NCBI GenBank assembly: GCA_028287205.1
Contig: JAQBQC010000197.1
Coordinates: 1-14,300, forward strand
Origin: Gemmatimonadota bacterium
GTDB taxonomy: Bacteria; Gemmatimonadota; Gemmatimonadetes; Gemmatimonadales; Gemmatimonadaceae
DNA length: 14,300 nt
Direction of reading: 5' to 3'
The notes beneath the pieces were generated by a model that worked only from the letters and a program-made list of their open reading frames with translations, ran no database searches and was not told the origin of the DNA. Below are positions 6,993-14,300 of the stretch, one piece after another. The position numbers were made by a program, and so were the translations under genes. The stretch's first letter is position 1. Each line of letters starts with the position of its first letter.

Positions 6993-8438
6993 ATGCACAT
7001 TCGTGACTCATCGTTGCGCCAACCTGCTCCGCGCTCCGCGCGGATTGCGGCCCTCTCGTTGCTCGCGGACCTTCGAAGCGCACGCGATCGGCTGGACGAC
7101 GATGCCGACGAGGAGGCGCTTCACGATTTTCGGGTCGCGCTCCGGCGTCTTCGCAGCTGGTTGCGAGCATTCGATGATCAGTTGCACGACACCCTGCGAC
7201 GAAAGCACGAGCGGGCGCTCAAAGTGATCGCCCGAGCCACGGGCGAGAGCCGGGATCTCGAAGTCCACATCGATGAGATATCGAGAGCCAGACATTCGCG
7301 AGTGAAATCGCATCGTACGGGCGCCGATTGGCTGGTCCGCCGCCTGCGCGATCGGGCCGCGGCCAGTAACCGGAAGCTCCGCCGGGTCATCGACAGCCGC
7401 TTCGACAAGACCATTCAGCGTGTGGAAGCATCGCTTCGTCAATATGTCGCCGACGTCGACGGAGATGGTGGTGCGTTCGCGACGATCGCCGGATGTCGCA
7501 TCGGCGAGCAGGCGTCACGGCTTTCGACTGCGCTCACTCGAGTGCATGGTTCGGGAGATCGTGTCGAAATTCACGAGGCCCGGATCGCGGCGAAGCGGCT
7601 GCGCTACCTGCTGGAGCCCGTCGAGAAGATCATGGACGACGTGGCACCGGTGGTCGCCGAGCTTACGCGGATGCAAGACGTGCTCGGCGCTCTGCACGAC
7701 GCACAGCTGTTCGCAAGCGAGATCGCGCGATGCGTCGCGGAGCTCCGCGCCATCGCGGCGGCGGAGCAGCGGAGCCACGATGCCGACGTTCGGGAACACG
7801 CGGATGAAGCGCGCCCGGACGCCGACCCGATACCCGGTCTTCTAGCGATCTTGCGCCGGCTCAACCGCGACGAGGAGTCGGCGTTCCAGGTCGCGCGTGA
7901 CGCGTGGCTCGCCAATCGCGCGGCGCCGCTCCTAGGCCAGGCGGCCGCCGTCGCCGCTTCGCTCGAGCGACTTGGCAGGGAAGGGCGCGAGATCGAGCGC
8001 AAATATCTTCTGTCGTCGGTGCCTTCCGCCATGCCGGCCGCGAGCGTCGTCTCGATCGACCAGGGGTATCTTCAGGGCGATCGAATCATCGAGCGCGTCC
8101 GGCGAATCCACAGCGCCGACGACGTGCGCTACTACCGCACGGTCAAAGTCGGGTCGGGACTCGATCGGATGGAAATCGAAGAGGAAACGACGAAGGGTGT
8201 GTTCGACGCACTCTGGCGCCTCACGCGCGGGCGGAGGATTCACAAGCGGCGGCACACCGTTGCAATCGACTCACTCCGATGGGAAATCGATGAGTTTCTT
8301 GATCGGCCCCTGGTCCTCGCTGAGGTAGAGCTCGATCGAGCCGATCGAATTCCCGCACCGCCGGAGTGGCTTGCGGCCGTCATGACCGCGGACGTAACCG
8401 AGGACGAAGACTATTCCAATCGCTGTCTGGCGAAGTAG
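6993..8438 (+). CDS. CHAD domain protein with C-terminal CYTH domain
   Basis: A 481-residue protein with a CHAD domain first and a CYTH domain second. CHAD (about 10-310) is an all-helical, histidine-rich polyphosphate-binding domain; its two repeat hallmarks are HDFRVALRRLRSWLRAF (from His44) and HEARIAAKRLRYLLE (from His194). CYTH (about 333-481) begins with the ExExK signature EIERKYLL and continues with QGYLQ, RVRRI, YYRTVK, EIEEET and WEIDEFL, ending in AEVEL, the acidic/basic tunnel of triphosphatases. CYTH enzymes hydrolyse inorganic triphosphate or related substrates; with CHAD a role in polyphosphate metabolism is likely. Most fused proteins have CYTH at the N-terminus, so this order is reversed. 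The frame is open back to 6813, but ATG 6963 has GGAG touching it and 6993 is taken as start with modest confidence. Confidence 0.9.
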   Translation: MHIRDSSLRQPAPRSARIAALSLLADLRSARDRLDDDADEEALHDFRVALRRLRSWLRAFDDQLHDTLRRKHERALKVIARATGESRDLEVHIDEISRARHSRVKSHRTGADWLVRRLRDRAAASNRKLRRVIDSRFDKTIQRVEASLRQYVADVDGDGGAFATIAGCRIGEQASRLSTALTRVHGSGDRVEIHEARIAAKRLRYLLEPVEKIMDDVAPVVAELTRMQDVLGALHDAQLFASEIARCVAELRAIAAAEQRSHDADVREHADEARPDADPIPGLLAILRRLNRDEESAFQVARDAWLANRAAPLLGQAAAVAASLERLGREGREIERKYLLSSVPSAMPAASVVSIDQGYLQGDRIIERVRRIHSADDVRYYRTVKVGSGLDRMEIEEETTKGVFDALWRLTRGRRIHKRRHTVAIDSLRWEIDEFLDRPLVLAEVELDRADRIPAPPEWLAAVMTADVTEDEDYSNRCLAK

Positions 8439-8480
8439 TAGCGCGCGCCTGACGACCGCCGGATTCGTTCGCGCCGCGGC

Positions 8481-9389
8481 CTATCGCCGATTGTATCGCG
8501 CGAGAGCGATGCCCACGCCGAGCGTGATCACGCCGGCCACGAGCACCGATGTTGGGGAGGCGCTCAGCCGCTCGAACCACTGCGTATAGAAGTCGATCAT
8601 GCCGAACACCGCGCACAGGTTCGCGACCCACCGGCGGTTCGCGCGCGCCGCCCACACGCCGACGGCAGCCAACGTGACGGCCCAGGCCAACGCGAAGAAC
8701 GATGGCGAGACGCGACTCATGTCTGCGGTACTCTCGAATCCCGCCGGATCCCCCCACAGTGAGCCGACCCAGAATCCAAATTGCGCCAGGAAGAGCGACG
8801 CGCGGCTGAAGCTGATGAACGGCTTCGCGAGCTGCGGAAGGCGAACCGACGCCTGATAGCCGAGGAACGCCATCACACCATAGATGGCGATGCTCAGCAT
8901 TGGACGCTGCACCATCACCGCGTACATCGCGTGGGAGTAGCCCATGCTGGAGTTGAGCGCCGGCCCCGCCGCGATGGCTGCGAGCACAGCGACGAATCCG
9001 CTCGACGCGACCAGCGAGAGCGCGAGCAGCGCCGCCGCCGTCATGATCCACGACACGGACGTACCGTGACTCAAGATCAGAAAGCCCGATGCCGCCAACA
9101 GTGCGCCGATGATCAGCAGCGACTGCCGCAGCGTGCGCCATCCATTCTGCTCCAGCTGTTCGGCCGCAACCGCGACGGCGGCGAGCGCCATGCCGGTAAG
9201 CAGCGACCATCGTGCGCTGTTCAGCAGGACCACGACACTCGCCACGATCGCCAGAACGCCGAAGGTGACAATCGTGCTGACTCCGCCCGACACGGTGTCG
9301 CGCGTGGAGTGTCCGCGGAGATTTGCGGCGTCCGCGGGACTGAGCTGACCGGCGGCGACCAGCTCGTCGAGATCGACGGCGACCTTCAT
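8481..9389 (-). CDS. Multi-span membrane protein, DUF2157-like
   Basis: A 302-residue integral membrane protein. A short cytoplasmic N-terminus (DELVAAGQLSPADAANLR) resembles the start of DUF2157 proteins and is followed by about eight to nine hydrophobic segments, for example 38-56, 63-78, 90-107, 112-130, 132-145, 163-178, 196-212, 231-249 and 280-297. The C-terminus is short and basic (ARYNRR). The GMIDFYTQWFERL stretch before the last span recalls the region before the final helices of that family. Function is unknown. The frame runs open up to 9479, but the extra N-terminal part is arginine-rich and non-homologous, so ATG 9389 is chosen; a clear ribosome binding site is not seen. It follows fdhD on the same strand after 99 bases and converges with the CHAD-CYTH gene, 42 bases apart. 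Confidence 0.78.
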   Translation of the reverse strand: MKVAVDLDELVAAGQLSPADAANLRGHSTRDTVSGGVSTIVTFGVLAIVASVVVLLNSARWSLLTGMALAAVAVAAEQLEQNGWRTLRQSLLIIGALLAASGFLILSHGTSVSWIMTAAALLALSLVASSGFVAVLAAIAAGPALNSSMGYSHAMYAVMVQRPMLSIAIYGVMAFLGYQASVRLPQLAKPFISFSRASLFLAQFGFWVGSLWGDPAGFESTADMSRVSPSFFALAWAVTLAAVGVWAARANRRWVANLCAVFGMIDFYTQWFERLSASPTSVLVAGVITLGVGIALARYNRR

Positions 9390-9488
9390 GATGGGATCCA
9401 AAGCTGAAGGAGAGGACAGGGATCTCTCGAATGACTGGCGGCGCCGCCGCCGGGCAACGCCACGGCCGCATGCCAGCATTCTCTCGCT

Positions 9489-10355
9489 TTACTGCATCGC
9501 GATCCCCTCCGGATGCGCGTAGATGTTCGCACTCTCCCCGCGCAGCAGTCCCACGAGCGTCATCCCCGCACACTCGGCCATTCGGATCGCGAGCCCCGTT
9601 GGCCGCGAGATCGCGGCGAGCAGCGGAATCCGCGCGACGGCCGCCTTCTGCACGAGCTCGTAGCTCGCGCGACTGGTGACGAGGAGGAAGCCGTCGCTCG
9701 GATCGCGCTCCGCCCGTGCGAGCGCCCCGATCACCTTGTCGACCGCGTTGTGGCGTCCGAGATCTTCGCGCGCAACGCGTACGGTGCCGTCGCGCGACGC
9801 CCACGCCGCCGCATGCCTCGCGCCCGTCTCTCGATTCCAGCGTTGTGCTTTCTGCAAGCCTCGCTCGGCCCGCACGATCGCATCGAAGTCGATCGGCTCG
9901 TGGATCTCGACCGGGCTAACAGGGCGCAACGCGTCGCTGAGCTGCTGCACGCCGCAGAGCCCACAGCCGGTGCGTCCGACGAGGCTGCGCGAGCGCACGG
10001 AGATCGCCTCCGCTGCAGCGTCGGGGATCTCGAGAAAGATCTGTGTGCCCTGATCGCGTTGCACGACATGGAGCACGCCGATGTCGCGCAGGCTCTCCAC
10101 GATTTGCTCCGAGAGCGTGAAGCCGACCGCGAAGTCTTCGAGGTCCGCGGGCGTGGTCATCATCACCGCGTGCGGAGTCTCGTTGTAGATCAGCGCCACC
10201 GGAATCTCCTCGGCGACACCGGCGGAGAGACGCTCGGTGTGCGCGCCGCCGGCGTGCAGATAATCGCGACGCTTGACGGGCCGCGCGAAGCCGAGCTCGA
10301 ACATCGGATGCGCGGGGTCTCCGTGCGCGGCCGGCGTTTCCGCAACGCTCGTCAC
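9489..10355 (-). CDS. fdhD: FdhD, sulfurtransferase for molybdenum-cofactor enzymes
   Basis: A 288-residue FdhD homologue. FdhD takes sulfur from IscS via persulfide and passes it to the Mo-bis-MGD cofactor before insertion into formate dehydrogenase-type enzymes. The sulfur-carrying CxxC loop is present as GCGLCG (Cys131, Cys134). Other family blocks are EEIPVALIYNETPHAVMMTTPADLEDFAVGFTLSE (50-83), ARHAAAW, DLGRHNAVDKVIG and VTSRASYELVQKA, then ISRPTGLAIRMAE. Start GTG 10355 is set by a strong Shine-Dalgarno GGAGGTGA (10370-10363) seven bases upstream, and it overlaps the oxidoreductase stop as GTGA (10352-10355). Coupling to the molybdopterin enzyme gene indicates that this FdhD serves that enzyme. 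The frame continues upstream inside the oxidoreductase gene, but that extension is a shadow. Confidence 0.95.
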   Translation of the reverse strand: MTSVAETPAAHGDPAHPMFELGFARPVKRRDYLHAGGAHTERLSAGVAEEIPVALIYNETPHAVMMTTPADLEDFAVGFTLSEQIVESLRDIGVLHVVQRDQGTQIFLEIPDAAAEAISVRSRSLVGRTGCGLCGVQQLSDALRPVSPVEIHEPIDFDAIVRAERGLQKAQRWNRETGARHAAAWASRDGTVRVAREDLGRHNAVDKVIGALARAERDPSDGFLLVTSRASYELVQKAAVARIPLLAAISRPTGLAIRMAECAGMTLVGLLRGESANIYAHPEGIAMQ

Positions 10356-12703
10356 GCGGTCGTCACCTCCGTACCGTCCGGCGCCACATTCGTCGCATTC
10401 TGATCGAGCGAGCGTGCGACGGTGATCACGACGGACTTCGACGCCGGCTGGCAGCTTCCGCGTGCAACGGCATCCAGATGCACGAGGGGGTTGGTCTCGG
10501 GATAGTACGTGGCCGTGCAACCACGCGCGATCGGATACGGAATCGCCTGGAAGTGCTGCATGCATCGGCGCTCGCCGCGGAAGTGGCTCGAGATGTCCAC
10601 GAGCGTCTTGGTCTCCAGGCCGCGCGCCGCCATGTCATCGGGGTGCATGAAGATGACGCGGCGTCCTCCACTGATTCCTCGATACTTGTCCTCGAGCCCG
10701 TAGACGACGGTGTTGAATTGATCGTGCGAGCGGATCGTGGCCATCAGCAGCTGGCCCGGCTCGAGCACGATCGGGCTCATTGGATTGACCGTGAACTTTG
10801 CCTTGCCGTTGTCGGTGGTGAAGACCCGCTCCTTTGGAGGGATCGGCATGTAGAAGCCATCGGTCTCGCGAAGACGTTTGTTGTACTCCTCCGTTCCCGG
10901 AATGACGTGCGAGATGGCGTCGCGAATGAGATCGTAGTTGGCCGCCATCGCATCCCACTCGATCGCCGCTCGATCGCCAACGGACACCTTCGCCATTCCG
11001 CAGATGATCGCCACCTCGCTGCGCACGTACTGCGATGCGGGCTCCAGATGGCCGCGCGATGACGACACCTTGTTCACCGTGTTCTCCACGGAGGTGATCT
11101 GCAGGCCGGACTCCTGCTCGTCCCGCTCGGTGCGGCTGAGGCAGGGGAGGAGCAGCGCTGCGCTGCCGGTGAAGAGGTGACAGCGGTTCAGCTTCGTGGT
11201 GATGTGAGCGTTGAGCTGCACGTTGTTCAGTCCGCGCGCGACGGCACCGGTGTCGGGCGACGCAGAAAGAAAATTCCCGCCGAGTGAGATGAACGCTGCG
11301 ACGCGGTTCTCGTTCATCGCATGGATGGAGGCAACCGTGTCCCAGCCGTGTTTGCGGGGCGGCTCGAAACGAAATTCGTCGCGCAGGCGATCGAGATAGG
11401 GATCGTCCATCTGCTCCCACACTCCCATCGTGCGGTCGCCCTGCACGTTGCTGTGGCCACGAATGCACAGCGCTCCCGCGCCCGCTCGCCCGATGTTTCC
11501 GCCGAGCAGGAGGAGATTCACCATCTCCTGGATGTTCTCGACTCCGTTGTGGTGCTGCGTGAGCCCCATGCACCAGCACACCACCATCCGCTTCGACGCG
11601 GCTATCATGGATGCGGCCTCGAGAATCGATGGCAGGTCGATGCCGCACCCGCGTACGATCGACTCCCACGAGCACGAGCGCACGGACTCCTCGAGCTCGG
11701 CGAATCCGCTCGTGTAGTGCTCGATGAACGGCCAGTCGAGCACCGTGCCAGGATTCTCATCCTCGAGCTCGATCAGCGCCTTGATGAAGCCTTTCACCAG
11801 CGCGACGTCGCCATTGATTCGCACCTGCAGATACAGATCGGCCATCGGCGTTCCGTCGCCCACCCACTGCCACGGCTTCTGCGGGTGCGCGAAACGAAAG
11901 AGACTGACTTCGGGCATCGGATTCACCGCGATCATCTTCGCGCCCCGGTCCTTCGCGATCTGGAGCGAGGTGAGCATCCGGGGATGATTCGTTCCCGGAT
12001 TGTGACCGATCTCGAGAATGCAGTCCGCGTGCTCGAGATCCTCGACGGTCACAGTGCTCTTGCCGATGCCGATCGTGCGCGAAAGCGCGAGGCTGCTCGA
12101 CTCGTGACACATGTTCGAGCAATCGGGCAGGTTGTTCGTGCCGAACACGCGAGCGAAGAGCTGGAAGAGAAACGCAGACTCGTTTACGGCCTTGCCCGAC
12201 GTGTAGAACACGGCTTCGTTCGGTGAGCTGAGCGAGCGCAGCTTCGACGCGATCATCTCGAACGCGTCTCCCCATGCGATTGGCTCGAAGTGCGTATGCC
12301 CGGGGTGGAGCACCATCGGATGCGTGATGCGGCCCAGTGCGTTGAGCCAGTGATCGGAGTGGTGGCTGAGCTCTTCGGCGCTGTACTGCGCGAACACCTC
12401 GGGAGTGGCGCGCGCCTTCGTCGATGCGTCTGCCATCGACTTCGCGCCGTTCTCGCAGAACTCGAATCTGCTTCGATTGCCTTCGGGATCGCCCCACGCG
12501 CAGCTCGGGCAATCGAAGCCTCGGTCCTGATTGACCAAAGTCCAGTCGCGAGCCATCGCGACGATCGATTCCTGGCTCAGTGCGGATTTGAGTGAGCGCA
12601 CGATCGCCGGAAATCCGGTTGCAATGTGCGATGCTTTTACCAGTCGCAGCCCCTCGGTCTCCTCCGGCACCTGCGACTCGATGGCCGTTCGCTCTGTTGG
12701 CAT
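10352..12703 (-). CDS. FdhF/YdeP family molybdopterin oxidoreductase
   Basis: A 783-residue cytoplasmic Mo-bis-MGD enzyme of the YdeP-type formate-dehydrogenase-alpha-like family. The N-terminus holds the family cluster motif GFDCPSCAW (Cys65, Cys68) and FCENGAK (Cys83). The likely molybdenum ligand is Cys199 in DCSNMCHESSS, in place of the selenocysteine of E. coli FdhF (VUHGPS). Cofactor-binding segments follow: LEIGHNPGTNHPRML, MLLLGGNIGRAGAG-like NLLLLGGNIGRAG, CIRGHSNVQGDRTMG, and a C-terminal molydopterin dinucleotide domain with IRSHDQFNTVVYG. Only three N-terminal cysteines are seen instead of the CxxCxxxC plus fourth Cys of classical formate dehydrogenases, as in YdeP. Formate oxidation is possible but unproven; E. 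coli YdeP is connected to acid resistance. No electron-transfer subunit is encoded nearby. Start ATG 12703 lacks a clear Shine-Dalgarno; the gene is divergent from the truncated hemoglobin over 148 bases. Confidence 0.93.
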   Translation of the reverse strand: MPTERTAIESQVPEETEGLRLVKASHIATGFPAIVRSLKSALSQESIVAMARDWTLVNQDRGFDCPSCAWGDPEGNRSRFEFCENGAKSMADASTKARATPEVFAQYSAEELSHHSDHWLNALGRITHPMVLHPGHTHFEPIAWGDAFEMIASKLRSLSSPNEAVFYTSGKAVNESAFLFQLFARVFGTNNLPDCSNMCHESSSLALSRTIGIGKSTVTVEDLEHADCILEIGHNPGTNHPRMLTSLQIAKDRGAKMIAVNPMPEVSLFRFAHPQKPWQWVGDGTPMADLYLQVRINGDVALVKGFIKALIELEDENPGTVLDWPFIEHYTSGFAELEESVRSCSWESIVRGCGIDLPSILEAASMIAASKRMVVCWCMGLTQHHNGVENIQEMVNLLLLGGNIGRAGAGALCIRGHSNVQGDRTMGVWEQMDDPYLDRLRDEFRFEPPRKHGWDTVASIHAMNENRVAAFISLGGNFLSASPDTGAVARGLNNVQLNAHITTKLNRCHLFTGSAALLLPCLSRTERDEQESGLQITSVENTVNKVSSSRGHLEPASQYVRSEVAIICGMAKVSVGDRAAIEWDAMAANYDLIRDAISHVIPGTEEYNKRLRETDGFYMPIPPKERVFTTDNGKAKFTVNPMSPIVLEPGQLLMATIRSHDQFNTVVYGLEDKYRGISGGRRVIFMHPDDMAARGLETKTLVDISSHFRGERRCMQHFQAIPYPIARGCTATYYPETNPLVHLDAVARGSCQPASKSVVITVARSLDQNATNVAPDGTEVTTA
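10363..10370 (-). promoter_or_regulatory. Strong ribosome binding site of fdhD
   Basis: GGAGGTGA on the minus strand lies within the last codons of the upstream oxidoreductase gene, seven bases before the GTG at 10355. It decides the start codon in favour of GTG 10355 over the longer open frame. Confidence 0.85.
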
Positions 12704-12851
12704 GCGGCGCTTCGCTGCGATTCCCGCGCCGTCGTGAGACCGTTGCGACTGCTGAAGCGCGTGTTACGGCGCGAGCTCGCTTGGTTCGCGTCGATCTCGT
12801 CCGCCTCGTCCGTCAGGTGACTACACGACGACATGGCATCATCTTTCATTC

Positions 12852-13322
12852 ATGCTACGCCTACCGATCGTTCCGGTCCTCGACCGTCGCCATGACGCTC
12901 CCGATGCGCTGGCGCCGCACCCAGCGGTGCCGGCATCTCCGCGCGACGATCTGCGGGACGAGAACCTCCATTCGCTCCTGGTGGACTTCTACTCCGTTTT
13001 GGCCGCGGACGCGCTGCTCGCGCGGTACTTCGCATCTCTCGACATGCCGGCACATCTTCCGCGCATCGTCGACTTCTGGTCCACGTTGCTCTTCCAGACC
13101 GGGCGCTACTCGGGGAACGCGTTTCGCCCACATCTCGACATGCCAGGGCTCACCGGCGAGCGCTTCTCGCGTTGGCTGGCGACGCTCGAGACGACGGTGG
13201 ACGCATCGTATGCCGGGCCGAATGTCGAGCGGATGAAAGCGCTCGCGCGCCGGATCGCGTACAGCATGCAAGTGCGTCTGGGAATCGCGCCGGCTGCGGA
13301 GGATCGGCCGAGTCGGCTTTGA
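12852..13322 (+). CDS. Group III truncated hemoglobin
   Basis: A 156-residue heme protein. The globin core covers about 36-140: LHSLLVDFYSVL carries the probable B10 tyrosine (Tyr47), HLPRIVDFW the probable E7 histidine (His68), then GRYSGNAF and FRPHLDM with the proximal F8 histidine (His94), and RFSRWL with the G8 tryptophan (Trp108). These are the marks of the group III family, exemplified by Campylobacter Ctb. Such proteins bind O2, NO or CN and are linked to nitrosative stress or microaerobic growth. The N-terminal ~30 residues before the globin are proline- and histidine-rich and longer than usual. No clear Shine-Dalgarno precedes ATG 12852; GTG 12927 would give a family-sized protein. 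It faces the molybdopterin oxidoreductase gene across a 148-base divergent region. Confidence 0.9.
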   Translation: MLRLPIVPVLDRRHDAPDALAPHPAVPASPRDDLRDENLHSLLVDFYSVLAADALLARYFASLDMPAHLPRIVDFWSTLLFQTGRYSGNAFRPHLDMPGLTGERFSRWLATLETTVDASYAGPNVERMKALARRIAYSMQVRLGIAPAAEDRPSRL

Positions 13323-13391
13323 GATCTGGTCGGTTCGGCCCGACAGCAAAGTGATGGCACCACTCGAGGTCACCCGCAGCATGCGCCTGCC

Positions 13392-13970
13392 TTACTCCGA
13401 CTCTGCCTCGTCCGCGTCGTCCGTCGCCTTCGTTGTCATCGCATCGACGTCTTTTTCCTGCGACGCGATGTACGTCACCGAGTCCCACGCGTTGTGAATG
13501 CCGATGAAGAGCAGCAGGATCGACGCCGACGCGACCCCGAACAACGCATCGACGGTGTGACTCACGAGCGTGAGCGCGGCGGACAATACGGTGGCGTACG
13601 CGAGGAGCGGAAGCGCCGTGTGAAAGAGCCAATCCTCGAACACCATCGCATAGATCGTTTGACTCCTGACGCGGCGAATGACCAGGGCGGTGTATACGAG
13701 TCCGCCCGCTCCCGTGATTGCTATGGGGATGGCGGCGCTCGACAGTTTCTCCCAGGGTGCGCTCAGGATCGATGAGATCAATAGCGCGGCGCAGAAGTGC
13801 ACGACCGTCGGGGTTCCGAACGCATCGAATGTTTGGGTCGTCCGCCGCGGGCGCAGCTCCGTGATCAGCGCGATGGCTACGAACTGAAGTCCCGTGAGCG
13901 CGGCGCCGGACGACCCAACGATCACGTAGAAGCTCTCCCACGCGGAGAGCGGATTCGATGCTTCCATCAT
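13392..13970 (-). CDS. Hypothetical membrane protein, about five spans
   Basis: A 192-residue protein of unrecognised family. Hydrophobic segments occur at about 12-36, 56-75, 81-97, 118-140 and 145-163, separated by short loops, one with basic residues (VIRRVRSQ) and one with RPRRT. The C-terminal 30 residues are hydrophilic and acidic (KATDDADEAESE), probably cytoplasmic. Repeated small residues (GSSGAALTGLQFVAIALI) in the first span suggest helix packing. The start is set by AAGGAG (13982-13977, minus strand): ATG 13970 is six bases away and ATG 13967 nine, whereas ATG 13976 touches it. The gene converges with the truncated hemoglobin gene (69 bases apart) and diverges from the gene at 14036. 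No function can be assigned. Confidence 0.72.
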   Translation of the reverse strand: MMEASNPLSAWESFYVIVGSSGAALTGLQFVAIALITELRPRRTTQTFDAFGTPTVVHFCAALLISSILSAPWEKLSSAAIPIAITGAGGLVYTALVIRRVRSQTIYAMVFEDWLFHTALPLLAYATVLSAALTLVSHTVDALFGVASASILLLFIGIHNAWDSVTYIASQEKDVDAMTTKATDDADEAESE

Positions 13971-14035
13971 GGCCATCTCCTTGAGCCGCACGTGAACATA
14001 CCGGTCCCGTGCGCCAGACGCGAGGAGAGGTTACT

Positions 14036-14300
14036 ATGGTGTGGATGAGAGAACAATCCGTGCATCGCGTGCTCGCGGTCATGCGCCGGGCCGCCGTCGT
14101 GCTGGGCGCTCTTGCGCTCACGCTGGGTATTGTGGTCACCGCCTCCGCGCACGACACCTGGCTCATATCGGCGACCAACTTCGGACGCGTAGGCACGCCG
14201 TTCCGCCTCGGGCTCACCAGCGGCGAGATCTTTCCGACCGATGATTTCGCGATCGTCGAGAGTCGAGTCGCACGCGCCCTCGTCAGAGAGGCCGGCGTCA
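14036..14300 (+). CDS. DUF4198-like exported protein, 5' part only (cut by window end)
   Basis: The first 88 codons of an exported protein. After a basic N-region (RVLAVMRR) comes a hydrophobic core (about 19-35) and an AxA cleavage motif (TASA) just before HDTWLI, so the mature protein would begin with histidine (His39). The AHDTW start followed by a strand and F-x-LGLTSGEIFP matches the opening of DUF4198 proteins, periplasmic domains often connected with metal (nickel, cobalt or copper) uptake or with TonB-type systems. ATG 14036 is preferred: GAGAGG at 14025-14030 lies five bases upstream, whereas the in-frame ATG 14045 is 14 bases away. It is divergent from the membrane protein gene. The C-terminus, and so the full family test, is outside the window. 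Confidence 0.75.
   Translation, partial: MVWMREQSVHRVLAVMRRAAVVLGALALTLGIVVTASAHDTWLISATNFGRVGTPFRLGLTSGEIFPTDDFAIVESRVARALVREAGV

Noticed and set aside
8380..9804. 474-residue open frame on the minus strand across the membrane-protein gene and the end of fdhD
   Set aside because: Arginine-rich, no motif, and in a different frame over two well-supported genes; a GC-rich shadow.
10635..11675. 346-residue minus-strand open frame
   Set aside because: Lies inside the molybdopterin oxidoreductase in another frame; low-complexity Arg/His composition.
12726..12772. 7-bp inverted repeat (GCGCCGT/ACGGCGC) between the oxidoreductase and globin genes as a regulatory hairpin
   Set aside because: Short arms with a 33-base spacer in GC-rich DNA; expected by chance.
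13329..13344. Small hairpin (GTCGG/CCGAC) after the truncated hemoglobin as a terminator
   Set aside because: Only five base pairs and no T-tract on either side.
1..14300. CRISPR array, tRNA/rRNA genes, insertion sequences, prophage or defence-system genes
   Set aside because: Looked for regular spaced repeats, transposase/integrase motifs and conserved RNA sequence; none seen by eye on either strand.

Overview
The window is a GC-rich, densely coded bacterial chromosome segment with short intergenic gaps and several translationally coupled gene pairs. The gene mix is a Sec-exported cupredoxin lipoprotein, a YceI protein, a multicopper oxidase, ArsR/SRPBCC/DUF1801/VOC genes, CHAD/CYTH, a YdeP-type molybdopterin oxidoreductase with FdhD, and a group III truncated hemoglobin. 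This would suit a soil or freshwater Gram-negative aerobe. The style is compatible with Gemmatimonadota or a neighbouring phylum, but that is an inference; no rRNA or tRNA gene is present to settle it.

Layout. 1-600: the C-terminal end of an alpha/beta hydrolase gene, then a short decayed C-terminal piece of a second, chloroperoxidase-like hydrolase. 601-1126: non-coding, with one excellent bidirectional terminator hairpin (725-757). 1127-3197 (+): a tightly coupled three-gene operon (cupredoxin lipoprotein, YceI protein, putative outer-membrane protein), each junction an ATGA overlap. 3213-4634 (-): a three-domain multicopper oxidase converging on that operon. 4864-6829 (-): a stress/resistance-like group made of DUF1801, SRPBCC (AHSA1), ArsR regulator and VOC genes. 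The arsR gene has a clear sigma70 promoter overlaid by a perfect 12-bp inverted repeat and appears to be leaderless. 6993-8438 (+): a CHAD protein with a C-terminal CYTH domain. 8481-12703 (-): a DUF2157-like membrane protein, fdhD, and a YdeP/FdhF-type molybdopterin oxidoreductase, the last two coupled by a GTGA overlap. 12852-13322 (+): group III truncated hemoglobin, divergent from the oxidoreductase. 13392-13970 (-): an unknown multi-span membrane protein. 14036-14300 (+): the start of an exported DUF4198-like protein, cut by the window end.

Working together. The cupredoxin and the multicopper oxidase form a plausible periplasmic copper/electron-transfer neighbourhood. FdhD supplies sulfur to the molybdenum cofactor, so its coupling to the oxidoreductase makes functional sense. 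ArsR and SRPBCC are co-transcribed from a self-repressed promoter. I found no CRISPR array, transposase, integrase, prophage gene or RNA gene. I do not see a convincing new multi-gene system. The most unusual points are the CHAD-before-CYTH domain order, the leaderless operator-overlapped arsR promoter, the oxidoreductase/FdhD/truncated-hemoglobin neighbourhood, and the coupled cupredoxin-YceI-barrel operon.
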